In this document: positions 9,301-18,072 of the stretch, piece by piece
Layout: the number at the start of each line of letters is the position of its first letter
How positions within the stretch are numbered: position 1 is the first letter of the stretch
From: Candidatus Gastranaerophilales bacterium
GTDB taxonomy: Bacteria; Cyanobacteriota; Vampirovibrionia; Gastranaerophilales; Gastranaerophilaceae
Assembly (NCBI GenBank): GCA_944324225.1
Contig: CALUVL010000016.1
Coordinates: forward strand, 1 to 59,342
DNA length: 59,342 nucleotides
Direction: 5' to 3'
The notes under the pieces: generated by a model
Told to the model about the DNA's origin: nothing
The model's database searches: none
What the model saw: the letters and a program-made list of their open reading frames with translations, nothing else
Made by a program: the position numbers and the translations under genes

Positions 9301-9742
9301 CATGAAGCATGTTATTTAAGCCAGCCTGAACCTGAGCAACCTGTTTTCGGTAGATTACTCTTGCAATATCGTATTTGGCTTCTGAAGGATTAGCTTTATA
9401 TCTGGCTTCAAAATAATCTTTCCACTGAGCCTCGCTTGCCTCACGCATGTCCTTGTTCTCCATATCTTCAAGAACAACTTTAGGTTTCATTGCGTCAAGC
9501 TTTGAAACATTTTGTTTTTCTACGGTTGTCCCGACTCCGGACAGCTTCTCTGCATTTTTATTTGCAAGCTGCATTCCCAATTCCTCGGGTTTCATACCAT
9601 TTTCAATAAGTCCCATGATATTGTAAATTGCTTTTGGATTAGCTTTACAAATAGCCTGAGCCTTTTCTCCGATAGCATTCCATTGCTCGGTCGACATACC
9701 AAATTTTTTGTAAAATGTTGGTGATAATTGATCAGCACACAT
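6377..9742 (-). CDS. Large coiled-coil and beta-repeat protein of unknown function
   Basis: I do not recognise this 1121-aa protein. Residues 1-140 are helical (MSTEQWNAIG). About 220-420 is a charged K/E/A-rich coiled coil. A glycine-rich hydrophobic segment (TIIGAGVGGGVALL) sits near residue 600. Residues about 645-870 contain many short strands of the type GTVSGTATG, PYSG and YSQDY, an irregular beta-rich repeat. A second glycine-rich segment (TIIGAIGGAAKGL) is near 880, a proline-rich linker at about 940-985, and a compact C-terminal domain from about 1000 (VGRLNLSDIIAKKYG). There is no signal peptide. AAAGGAC precedes the ATG. It is divergent from the giant adhesin across a 393-nt gap, which suggests a shared surface-related role; that is inference only. 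Confidence 0.7.
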   Translation of the reverse strand: MCADQLSPTFYKKFGMSTEQWNAIGEKAQAICKANPKAIYNIMGLIENGMKPEELGMQLANKNAEKLSGVGTTVEKQNVSKLDAMKPKVVLEDMENKDMREASEAQWKDYFEARYKANPSEAKYDIARVIYRKQVAQVQAGLNNMLHDKKQSYVVKAKYLAEGFATNKEQDAYAKEMDRLKARYKENPDEAIRDYNGLFRVDGYNDPVDEGGHLTGEQYDALIKMKALDNFEIDSDRLENMAVTAVANNAYSKGVKKANEYYAKAEKLKTEAAQTPEGRKLQQEVIEQDVKYDREAAKLLQEAQTEESVKLYNDNIKRNKEAEAEIAKQKRLGNDAKATELEKKRLEDNAEAEKAIRAAMDQDKLKQSEEIAKKRYEARLAGERELYNLIDPKTRAKIEELEAKAAKELKNAKTQTDENLAEQIPDIAAIMAEAQVDKQRAEARFNRTTVHWGDGKTKDDGKTRNTYLDDEMRQFVQDNPELFCDEVEEGSDFTGTKRNPETGEKVQVGYKFNEQKFQDYMLRLSNSNQLDNEDANDPAHKADYYATIKERKELNDAKNHGYALPAKLKDRRFAKKCYDAAGLDLEKDKTIGKRWANLAKKTIIGAGVGGGVALLSEYLSTTKIVESKFFKIVEYAGSVPYMQMVHVKGQTDATLTGRYQTTKHVEGTQGYSQDIKVSGIAEGDVTLPYSGTQHYTQDYSQYYSGSKTTTVTGGGTVTGTVSGTATGNYSGVASDKITVTDYRNDWEVGQKEIDVNIPYQGQVSIPYEQGYSQDYTFSKDVTVDYDGYVNGTVEGDVAYSGTTTGKGKIPYKQTVTATGEVEWKADVEIDDEVTLKGKADYATDVKVKGEAQYKGQEEINETVKVRPKIDWGTVEKATIIGAIGGAAKGLMDWNKIYDEGGREAGVARQALSEKGVDAKPADRPEQAPIAPTPVGLAVQADIPDQIVPPIGAVTPPPQEDDCSATAAKDPKSIEPVETFQVGRLNLSDIIAKKYGIKDGDDLYDAVGVVKGWHGISEADRHKNIYIAELGLRDKVELDNGKVYNYVQGVERKDIDPNTAPDVKGEGYGRYARVEVVAGKVTLSCDGSVYHYDSYDLAVKVADFFNKNKRMPDSQEMEQLKS

Positions 9743-10135
9743 AACTTGTCCTTTCTGCTCCTTTTACAATTGCAAAAAGCGCATTTTTATACTTCTCTTT
9801 ATCTTTATAAAGTTTTTTTTCGGCAGAAAATTGCCCGAAGTTTAATACTAATTTTTTAATATATTTCACCTTTCTTGATATACCTGACTTTCAGGGGTAA
9901 AATTCAAATTTACATTTCTTAATATTTATATAATTTGAATATATTTTAGATATATTGGGCATACTATATTATATCACTTACCCAAAAACGAGCATGAAAT
10001 TATCAAATTTATATAAATTGTAAATATTTGTAAAAAAAATGTGAAAATTGCTCAATTTTCGTGTAGCAAAATACGTTTATATAAATATATAAAAAATGCG
10101 AGTGTTATGTGCTAAATATAGATAAGAGGTTAAGT
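9743..10135 (+). promoter_or_regulatory. AT-rich divergent promoter region between the repeat protein and the adhesin
   Basis: These 393 nt have no supported gene. They contain long A/T runs and serve two divergent starts. On the right, AAGAGG (10124-10129) sits 6 nt before the adhesin ATG, and TATAAA-like boxes lie at about 10079-10092. No strong operator dyad is visible. Confidence 0.5.
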
Positions 10136-13100
10136 ATGAGAAAATTACAAACCAACAAAAAAAGATTAGCTCCGCTAATTGTGTGCTCATTGTTAGTTTC
10201 TTCTCTGGGAAGTATTACTAATAATACAGAGGCCTCAACGATTGTTGATGGTGGAGGCAATACCTTAAAACCCAATTTTCAAACAGGTGCTTATGAAATT
10301 AGACCTGATATTTTCAATGGGAAAGTCGGATTTAAAAAGTTTCAGGAAATGAACCTTTCTCAAGGTGATATCATGAACTTCATCTTTCAGGCATACAATA
10401 TGAATGGCCTTGAAAATGGTGATGTTGAGATCAACAGTTGGGATGTCGACACCTTTGTAAACCTTGTAAGAGATCAGATTCAACTTAACGGTATCGTTAA
10501 TGCTGTAAAATCTTTCGAAGGCGGATTGAAAAATGACGGCAATCTGGTGTTCATTTCACCGCAAGGTATGGTTGTCGGAGCTAGCGGTGTTTTAAATGTT
10601 GGTTCACTTCATACATACACACCTTCTGTTGAAAGTTTTAATTCTTTATATGACCGAATGCCAACCTTAGCTCCCGGAAAAAATTCTTCAGGACAAGATT
10701 ATACATATTCAATTGACGCACAAAGAACCGAGCTTTCATTAGCTGACATTGAAGGACTAAAAGGCAGTGAAGGTCCAATAAGCATAAACGGACGAATCCT
10801 TGCAAGGGGAGAAGTTGGACTTAACGGAAGTGATGTCAATGTCGGCGGAACAGGTATAATAATTGCCGGTGTTGATGACAACACAGCATTTAATAAACAG
10901 AACCTTGGTGCTGATAAAGATGAATCTGCCATCAGAGTAACTGCTGATGACTTATTTACCCAGCTTGTAAACGCAGGAGAAACAAACTCTGCTAACAAAT
11001 TTTCAGCAAATAACGGAAAAATTGTTATAACATCTTCTAACGGTACTGACATAGCTTCCGGCGCAATCGTAAGAAACTATGCAGATTATGACGGCGGAAT
11101 TACAATCACTAACACCGGCGCTAATGGTGTTAAGATAAATGGCGAAGTTTCCAATATTACCGGCAATTTGGCCGTTGACAATCAGGCAGGGGCTTTGAAT
11201 GTCGGCAGTGACGGGCTTGTCAGAAACAACGGAACGATGGATCTTAACAACCATGTTAGCGGCACCGGTGTTTCAATTGCCGGAACCGTTGAAAACGACG
11301 GCACTTTGAATATTACGAACGACAGCGGCAACAATGGTTTGAGTATCAGCGGAAGCGTTACTAACGACACAGGTGCTGCTACAATCTACAACCACCTCGG
11401 CGGACTTAATGTATCTGGTTCCGTAACTTCAAACGGTACAAGCCTAGCCATGACTAACGACGGAGATGACGGTTTCACAATCGCAAGTGGCGGATCTGTA
11501 ACAAGCACAAACGGCGATGCTGATTTAATCAATAATGAAAATATATTTGATATTGACGGAACTGTTACAAATTCCGGAGCTACACTCGATATTACAAACT
11601 CTGGTGCAAACGGTTTGAATATTGCAGGCGATGTGCTTAACAAAAACGGTATCGGAAATATTCAAAATACACAGGGCGGTTTAAACGTTCAAGAAGGCGG
11701 ACTTGTACAAAACGATGGCACTAGTATTGCAATGACAAACTCTGGTGACGGCGGCTTCACTATTGACGGCTCTGTTACTAATAATGCCGGATCTGCTGAT
11801 CTTGATAATACGAACAATATGTTTGACATCAACGGTACTGTTTCAAATTCCGGAACAACATTGGATATTACCAACTCAGGTAATAACGGCTTGAGCATTG
11901 ACGGAACCGTGCACAACTCAAATGGGTCTGCGACAATGACAAACAAAGCTGGCAAATTCCTTGTTTCAGGCTCAGGTAAAGTCATCGGCGACAGTTCCAG
12001 CCAGAAAATTACTATGACCAACAACGGTTCAGGATTCACAATGGCAGGCTCTGTTAACAATATTAATGAACTTGAAATGTCTAATGCAGGTTCTAACGGC
12101 TTTGACATCTCTGGAACTGTCACTAATGACGGCAATGCTGATATTTCAAACACTGCTGGTCTGTTAAATATTTCAGGAACTGTTACAAACGCAGGCAACC
12201 TTGATATATATAACCACAATACAGGCACAGGTTTTGATATTTCTGGAACTGTTTCAAACTCTGAAGGAATTGCCAATTTAACCAATGACGCAGGTGCTTT
12301 TGATATTCTTGAAGGCGGTGAAGTAAATTCTAACGGTACACAATTGAATATCACTAACAACGGCGTCGACGGTCTTAATATCGCAGGCGACGTAAACAAC
12401 AACGCAGGCGCCGGACAGATTACAAATAACGCAGGCAGCACAAACGGCGGACTTAATATTTCCGGAACTGTTTACAATAAGGGGTCTAGCATTGGTATTG
12501 ACAACCATGGTACTAACGGCTTAAATATCTCTGGACTTGTTGATAGCGACAGCGGAGATGCAACTATTAACAACTATACTGGCGGCTTGAATGTACAGAC
12601 CGGCGGGCGTGTTGAAAACGCAGGCGATCTGCTTGCTATGAATAATAGCGGCGATGCTGGATTTACTATTGACGGCACCGTCACAAGCTCAAACGGTGAT
12701 GCTGATTTAACCAATACCAACAATATGTTTGATATAAACGGAACTGTTACAAGTTCTGGCGCTACACTCGATATTAACAACTCCGGCGACAACGGCTTAA
12801 ATATTGCAGGCAAAGTTCTTAACAACCTTGGCATTGGAAATATTGATAACGCCGCAGGCGGTTTAAACGTTGAAACAGGCGGACTTGTACAAAATGATGG
12901 TACAAGTATTACAATGACAAACTCTGGTGACGGCGGCTTCACTATTGACGGCTCTGTTACTAATAATGCAGGATCTGCTGATCTTGATAATACGAACAAT
13001 ATGTTTGACATCAACGGTACTGTTTCAAATTCCGGAACAACATTGGATATTACCAACTCAGGTAATAACGGCTTGAGCATTGACGGAACCGTGCACAACT

Positions 13101-16100
13101 CAAATGGGTCTGCGACAATGACAAACAAAGCTGGCAAATTCCTTGTTTCAGGCTCAGGTAAAGTCATCGGCGACAGTTCCAGCCAGAAAATTACTATGAC
13201 CAACAACGGTTCAGGATTCACAATGGCAGGCTCTGTTAACAATATTAATGAACTTGAAATGTCTAATGCAGGTTCTAACGGCTTTGACATCTCTGGAACT
13301 GTCACTAATGACGGCAATGCTGATATTTCAAACACTGCTGGTCTGTTAAATATTTCAGGAACTGTTACAAACGCAGGCAACCTTGATATATATAACCACA
13401 ATACAGGCACAGGTTTTGATATTTCTGGAACTGTTTCAAACTCTGAAGGAATTGCGAATTTAACCAATGACGCAGGTGCTTTTGATATTCTTGCAGACGG
13501 TGAAGTTAATTCTAACGGTTCTCAATTGAATATTACTAACAACGGTGCTGACGGACTGAATATTGCAGGTGATGTGCTTAACAAAACCGGTATCGCAAAT
13601 ATTCAAAATACACAGGGCGGTTTGCACGTTGAAGCAACAGGTCTTGTGCAAAATGACGGCACAAGCTTGACAATGCATAATGAAGGTGCGAATGGATTTA
13701 TTATAGATGGAGACGTTCTCAATAACACAGGAGAAGCCAATTTATTGAATGATAAAGGCGGACTCAATGTTACAAACACAGGCGAAGTCATAAATAATGG
13801 CGCTAAACTTACAATGCTGAATGCTGGTGACGGCGGCTTCACTATTGACGGATCTGTTACTAACAATAACGGAACTGCAAGCCTTGAAAACACAAATAAT
13901 AAATTCGACATCAACGGCACCGTTTCAAGCCAGAATACAGCTACAAAATTAGATATTAAAAACTCCGGCGAAAACGGTTTGAATATTGCAGGCCAGGTTC
14001 TTAATAAAGTCGGCAGTGTTGAAATTACAAACACTCAGGGCGGTTTAAATGTTCTGGAAGAAGGTCTTATTCAGAATGACGGTACAAGCCTGAAAATGTC
14101 AAACGATGGCGCAGATGGCACAAATATTGCAGGCCAGGTATTAAACACCGCAGGCACCGCAGAAATTAACAACTTTAACGGAGGTCTGAACGTTGACAAT
14201 CTTGTACAAAATGATGGTACAAGCCTTGATATGACCAACAGCGGTAACGGTGGATTCATTGTTGACGGACTTATTGACAATAACAGTGGTGATGCCACTT
14301 TAACCAATACTGCAGGGAACTTTGATATCAATAATGAAATCAATAACAGCGGTGATGCTCTTGCCATTAGCAACAGCGGAACTGGAACATTAAACGTCCC
14401 GGGTAAAGTTATCAACTCAGGCGCAAGCCTTGATATGACAAATGAAGGCAGCGGCGGTTTTATTATTGACGGTCTTGTTGATAATGACAATGGCAATGCT
14501 ACTTTAACCAATACTGCAGGGAACTTTGATATCAATAATGAAATCAATAACAGCGGCGGAGCACTTTCTGTTCAAAACAGCGGAACTGGAGCTTTGAATG
14601 TTCCCGGTAAAGTCATCAATACAGGTGAAAGCCTTGAAATGACTAATGATGGTACAAATGGCTTTATTATTGATGGACTGGTTGATAACGACAATGGTGA
14701 TGCTACTCTTGTTAACACCGCTGGCAACTTTAACATTAATGAAGGCGGAAAGGTCGACAACGGAACCGGTGCTGGAACTCTTACAATGCAAAACAGCGGA
14801 AACGGCACTCTGAATATTCAGACTGGAGGAACTGTCTTAAATGACGGCGCAGGTCTTGAAATGTCAAATGCCGGCAATGGCGGATTTATTGTTGACGGTC
14901 TTATTGACAACAACAGCGGCGACGCTACTTTAACAAACTCTGCAGGCAACTTTGACATAAACAACGAAGTCAACAACAGTGGTGCAGATCTTTCAATGAG
15001 CAACAGCGGAACAGGTGAATTCAATGTTCAGGCTGGTGCTAATGTCATAAACAGCGGTACAGGTCTTGAAATGACTAATGCCGGAGATGGCGGTTTCATA
15101 ATTGATGGAACCGTAACTAACACAAATGGAGATGCTGAACTTACAAACAACAATAATATGTTCGACATAAATGGTTCAGTAATCAATTCAGGTAATTCAT
15201 TAGCTATTGCAAACTCCGGTGAAAACGGACTTGGTATTTCCGGAACTGTTACCAACCAGAATGGACCGGTTTCAATCACTAATACAAACGGTTCTTTGGA
15301 AATCGACGGACAGGTTATCGGCGAAGAAAACAGCCAGAGCATGTCCATTGTAAACAAAGAAAACGGCACAGGTTTAACAATTACAGGCTCTGTTAATAAC
15401 ATCAACAAACTTACTATATCTAACGAATCAGGTACTGAAGGTTTGAACATTGCAGGAACTGTAACAAACAACGGCGATGCCGATATTAAAAACACAGCAG
15501 CCGGTGGTTTGAATATTAAAGGCAACGGCACTGTAACCAACTCAACCGGATATCTGCGCATGACAAATACTCAGGGCGGCTTGAATATTGCACCTGATGC
15601 AAACATCAATTCTTCAGGCTCTGAACTTGTTATGACCAACAGCGGCAACGGCGGAATGAATATTCAAGGCCACGTAACTAATACAAACAATGCTGCTAAA
15701 GTTGAATTCCACAACAATAATTCTGATATGGTTATCGGTCACGAAACTACCGACAACAACATTCAATCAAATGCCGACATTCTGATGGCTATCCAGAATG
15801 GTAATCTGCTTAACTACTTTGCAGATAAAGGAATTAATCCGACAGATGCGGGTTATAAAGACGCAACAAAAACTCTTATAACAACAACCGAAGGCGCTGA
15901 TCTTACAATCAATGCACAAAACGGCCAAATCGGTACTGATTTGGGACTTTGTGACGGCGGAGTCTGCACAGGTATCGGACCAAACGAAAGAAATTTGACT
16001 AAATCAATTAACACTTCAATAGACGGTACAATCACAGCAGACAGCACAGGCGAAAATGCTCTTGTTAATATGGCAAGTTTGGATACTGATATGCGTGTTA

Positions 16101-17827
16101 ACAAAATTCACGCTGAAAACGGCAAAGTTATCCTTCTTGCAGATGACAAATACGACAAAGGTGCAAACCGTTATGACATCGTAAACAGAGCAGAAGATGA
16201 AACTGTCCCGAACCTTAAAGGCGACTCAATCTCAGCAATTGCAAGCGGTAACATCGGTGAAGATGCAGACAACAAACTAACATTCATTCAGACCAATGCT
16301 AATGTTGACATTGCAAATGAAAATGATGACGCTTCTAAAGCGCACGATTTGTATGATACGCCTATAGCTGAATCTAAAGGCGGTGTTGAATTCTTAGCTC
16401 AAGGTGACATCAATATCAAAGGTCTTGACAATGCTGACGGAACAAAAAATGATACAAAGGTTTGCACAATCGCTTCTAGAGAAGGTTCTGTTAATGCAGA
16501 ATTTTCAGGCGACACATACATTCGTGATATCACAGCCCAGAATGAAGTAAACATCGTAAACAGAGGTCCTGAAATCTATATCGAAAACCTAGGCGGTGCA
16601 CCTTCAAGATATGTTGAAACAGGTGATTATTACGGAATGTATGATGGCATTGTTCCTGAAAAAGCAAACATCACAGCACTTGATCTTGGAACACCGGATG
16701 ATCCGCATACATTTGAAAAAGGACACTATCCGAACTCAACAATTGTAATCAAAAATGGTACAATCAACGGAAAAGGTTCAGTAAGCCACCCCGGCATGGA
16801 TCAGGATATAACTGTTACGGCTGATAACGCTTATGTCGGCGGCTATTACTTCAACATGGGTAAACACAGATATGACGATCCAAACAATCCAAACGGATTA
16901 TCACAAGTAACAAAAGATCCGACAACTAACCCAATAGTAAATGCAGGCGATCCAGATACTCCGGTATCAATCAGAGGTAAAGCTGTAAGACCTGATGATG
17001 TAAATGAAATCGGTCAGGATGAAGGATTAAGAAGCTATTATTACTGGGATCAAGATGGCGACGGCCATCCGGAAAACAACGACCCTGATCCGGACGGCAG
17101 CGGACAGAAAGACAATGACGATTTTGAAGAACCGTTTGATCCGGATGTTGAAGGCGGAGATGACTTAGTTGTTCCTGAACCGGAACCGGTAGAACCGCCA
17201 CCGGGTGACGATGACGATGATGATGGTCCGGTTGATCCGGGCGACGATGATGACGATGACGGTCCGGTTGACCCTGGCGATGACGATGATGACGATGGTC
17301 CGGTTGATCCGGGTGACGACGATGACGACGATGGTCCGGATGTTCCGCCAGGCGACGACGATGACGATGATGGACCGGATGAACCACCGGCAGATATGGA
17401 CGACGCCAAACGCACCTGGAAAAAAGAAATTGACGATAACATTTCGGTAATCGACAAACGTCAATACATAAGATTTGATATTGAAGGCAACCCGAATCCG
17501 GTAATCTTTGAATCAGTTCCGGAAGTAAGCGGAATCCTGAACATATCAAGAGGCGGTGTCCAGTTAAGCCACAACAAAACACTCAAAGTCGGAGATATCG
17601 TTCCGGTACACCTGAAATACGGCGATGTTGAAATCAATGCAAACGTAAAAATAGTTTCAGCAAACGACCGAACAGCCGGAGGTGAATTCGTAGACCTTGA
17701 CCTTGCAACAGCTAACCAGCTATTATACTTAAGTTTGTTGATGGATGGCAACGGAAACATCGAACAGCAGCAATATTACGCTCAAACCGAAAACGGAACA
17801 CTTTCAACAACCGGCGATGAAGAATAA
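10136..17827 (+). CDS. LktA-type filamentous adhesin with N-terminal TPS-like and C-terminal PilZ domains
   Basis: The 2563-aa protein starts at ATG 10136, which has an AAGAGG site 6 nt upstream; an in-frame GTG at 10109 lacks one. Order: signal peptide (about 1-34), TPS/haemagglutinin-like domain (LVFISPQGMVVGASGVLNVG, about 135-155), then about 1550 residues of beta-solenoid repeats built from NSGxxGLNIAG and NxTGxxNITNxxGG units, as in the Fusobacterium LktA tandem repeat family. A non-repeat region follows (about 1870-2350), then five Asp-rich PGDDDDDDGPVD units (about 2355-2420). The end (about 2440-2545) is a PilZ-like domain with RQYIR (RxxxR) and NISRGG (N/D-x-S-x-x-G), the c-di-GMP-contacting motifs. 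A PilZ on an exported adhesin is odd. No TpsB transporter is nearby. Confidence 0.88.
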   Translation: MRKLQTNKKRLAPLIVCSLLVSSLGSITNNTEASTIVDGGGNTLKPNFQTGAYEIRPDIFNGKVGFKKFQEMNLSQGDIMNFIFQAYNMNGLENGDVEINSWDVDTFVNLVRDQIQLNGIVNAVKSFEGGLKNDGNLVFISPQGMVVGASGVLNVGSLHTYTPSVESFNSLYDRMPTLAPGKNSSGQDYTYSIDAQRTELSLADIEGLKGSEGPISINGRILARGEVGLNGSDVNVGGTGIIIAGVDDNTAFNKQNLGADKDESAIRVTADDLFTQLVNAGETNSANKFSANNGKIVITSSNGTDIASGAIVRNYADYDGGITITNTGANGVKINGEVSNITGNLAVDNQAGALNVGSDGLVRNNGTMDLNNHVSGTGVSIAGTVENDGTLNITNDSGNNGLSISGSVTNDTGAATIYNHLGGLNVSGSVTSNGTSLAMTNDGDDGFTIASGGSVTSTNGDADLINNENIFDIDGTVTNSGATLDITNSGANGLNIAGDVLNKNGIGNIQNTQGGLNVQEGGLVQNDGTSIAMTNSGDGGFTIDGSVTNNAGSADLDNTNNMFDINGTVSNSGTTLDITNSGNNGLSIDGTVHNSNGSATMTNKAGKFLVSGSGKVIGDSSSQKITMTNNGSGFTMAGSVNNINELEMSNAGSNGFDISGTVTNDGNADISNTAGLLNISGTVTNAGNLDIYNHNTGTGFDISGTVSNSEGIANLTNDAGAFDILEGGEVNSNGTQLNITNNGVDGLNIAGDVNNNAGAGQITNNAGSTNGGLNISGTVYNKGSSIGIDNHGTNGLNISGLVDSDSGDATINNYTGGLNVQTGGRVENAGDLLAMNNSGDAGFTIDGTVTSSNGDADLTNTNNMFDINGTVTSSGATLDINNSGDNGLNIAGKVLNNLGIGNIDNAAGGLNVETGGLVQNDGTSITMTNSGDGGFTIDGSVTNNAGSADLDNTNNMFDINGTVSNSGTTLDITNSGNNGLSIDGTVHNSNGSATMTNKAGKFLVSGSGKVIGDSSSQKITMTNNGSGFTMAGSVNNINELEMSNAGSNGFDISGTVTNDGNADISNTAGLLNISGTVTNAGNLDIYNHNTGTGFDISGTVSNSEGIANLTNDAGAFDILADGEVNSNGSQLNITNNGADGLNIAGDVLNKTGIANIQNTQGGLHVEATGLVQNDGTSLTMHNEGANGFIIDGDVLNNTGEANLLNDKGGLNVTNTGEVINNGAKLTMLNAGDGGFTIDGSVTNNNGTASLENTNNKFDINGTVSSQNTATKLDIKNSGENGLNIAGQVLNKVGSVEITNTQGGLNVLEEGLIQNDGTSLKMSNDGADGTNIAGQVLNTAGTAEINNFNGGLNVDNLVQNDGTSLDMTNSGNGGFIVDGLIDNNSGDATLTNTAGNFDINNEINNSGDALAISNSGTGTLNVPGKVINSGASLDMTNEGSGGFIIDGLVDNDNGNATLTNTAGNFDINNEINNSGGALSVQNSGTGALNVPGKVINTGESLEMTNDGTNGFIIDGLVDNDNGDATLVNTAGNFNINEGGKVDNGTGAGTLTMQNSGNGTLNIQTGGTVLNDGAGLEMSNAGNGGFIVDGLIDNNSGDATLTNSAGNFDINNEVNNSGADLSMSNSGTGEFNVQAGANVINSGTGLEMTNAGDGGFIIDGTVTNTNGDAELTNNNNMFDINGSVINSGNSLAIANSGENGLGISGTVTNQNGPVSITNTNGSLEIDGQVIGEENSQSMSIVNKENGTGLTITGSVNNINKLTISNESGTEGLNIAGTVTNNGDADIKNTAAGGLNIKGNGTVTNSTGYLRMTNTQGGLNIAPDANINSSGSELVMTNSGNGGMNIQGHVTNTNNAAKVEFHNNNSDMVIGHETTDNNIQSNADILMAIQNGNLLNYFADKGINPTDAGYKDATKTLITTTEGADLTINAQNGQIGTDLGLCDGGVCTGIGPNERNLTKSINTSIDGTITADSTGENALVNMASLDTDMRVNKIHAENGKVILLADDKYDKGANRYDIVNRAEDETVPNLKGDSISAIASGNIGEDADNKLTFIQTNANVDIANENDDASKAHDLYDTPIAESKGGVEFLAQGDINIKGLDNADGTKNDTKVCTIASREGSVNAEFSGDTYIRDITAQNEVNIVNRGPEIYIENLGGAPSRYVETGDYYGMYDGIVPEKANITALDLGTPDDPHTFEKGHYPNSTIVIKNGTINGKGSVSHPGMDQDITVTADNAYVGGYYFNMGKHRYDDPNNPNGLSQVTKDPTTNPIVNAGDPDTPVSIRGKAVRPDDVNEIGQDEGLRSYYYWDQDGDGHPENNDPDPDGSGQKDNDDFEEPFDPDVEGGDDLVVPEPEPVEPPPGDDDDDDGPVDPGDDDDDDGPVDPGDDDDDDGPVDPGDDDDDDGPDVPPGDDDDDDGPDEPPADMDDAKRTWKKEIDDNISVIDKRQYIRFDIEGNPNPVIFESVPEVSGILNISRGGVQLSHNKTLKVGDIVPVHLKYGDVEINANVKIVSANDRTAGGEFVDLDLATANQLLYLSLLMDGNGNIEQQQYYAQTENGTLSTTGDEE
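11730..12311 (+). repeat. 582-bp near-identical in-gene duplication, copy 1
   Basis: Bases 11730-12311 match 12912-13493 with two visible differences (GCC/GCA and GCC/GCG, both synonymous). The offset is 1182 bp (394 codons), so the frame is kept. This identity far exceeds that among other repeats in the gene and implies recent duplication or gene conversion. Confidence 0.92.
12912..13493 (+). repeat. 582-bp near-identical in-gene duplication, copy 2
   Basis: Partner of 11730-12311. Beyond both edges the sequences diverge quickly, so the homogenised tract is sharply bounded. Confidence 0.92.
17200..17392 (+). repeat. 36-bp tandem repeats encoding an Asp-rich linker
   Basis: Five roughly 36-bp units encode PGDDDDDDGPVD-like peptides. 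Copies differ mainly by GAT/GAC choice, so the acidic protein sequence is kept while the DNA drifts. The acidic linker joins the exported part to the PilZ domain and may bind calcium. Confidence 0.85.
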
Positions 17828-17847
17828 TAAATAATAATTAGCAAAAA

Positions 17848-17876
17848 GGAGTCCGAAATTTCGGGCTCCTTTTTTA
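17848..17876 (+). terminator. Intrinsic terminator of the adhesin gene
   Basis: GGAGTCCGAA pairs with TTCGGGCTCC (one G-U), followed by TTTTTT, 20 nt after the stop codon. Confidence 0.85.
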
Positions 17877-17962
17877 TTACTAAAACTATGGATTTTTAAA
17901 AACTTTTGTGTTATAAAATTGTTGTAAAAATTGTACAGTAAAAAGTTATCATTTGTAGTAAT

Positions 17963-18043
17963 GTCGGAGTGGTGGAATGGTAGACACGTACGTTTCAGGT
18001 GCGTATGGAGAAATCTGTGTGGGTTCAAGTCCCATCTCCGACA
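17963..18043 (+). tRNA. tRNA-Leu (anticodon CAG)
   Basis: This 81-nt class II tRNA has acceptor stem GTCGGAG/CTCCGAC with discriminator A. The anticodon stem TACGT/GCGTA encloses TTCAGGT, giving anticodon CAG (reads CUG). A variable arm and TTCAAGT T-loop follow. CCA is not encoded. The pilin ribosome site begins 16 nt downstream. Confidence 0.93.
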
Positions 18044-18072
18044 TTTTTATAATTAATCGGGAGGAAACGGAG

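Noticed and set aside
10109-10135. GTG at 10109 as the adhesin start
   Set aside because: No ribosome site; ATG 10136 has AAGAGG 6 nt upstream and gives a normal signal peptide.
11689-14547. Several long minus-strand ORFs inside the adhesin (up to about 297 codons)
   Set aside because: They are mirror images of the low-complexity repeats (Pro/Ser/Val/Leu-rich translations), lack ribosome sites and repeat with the host gene.
15028-15561. Minus-strand 177-codon ORF
   Set aside because: Shadow of the adhesin repeat region with the same composition bias as other shadows.
17200-17392. Asp-rich tandem DNA repeats as a CRISPR or minisatellite array
   Set aside because: They are in frame, vary at synonymous sites and have no unique spacers, so they are a coding linker.
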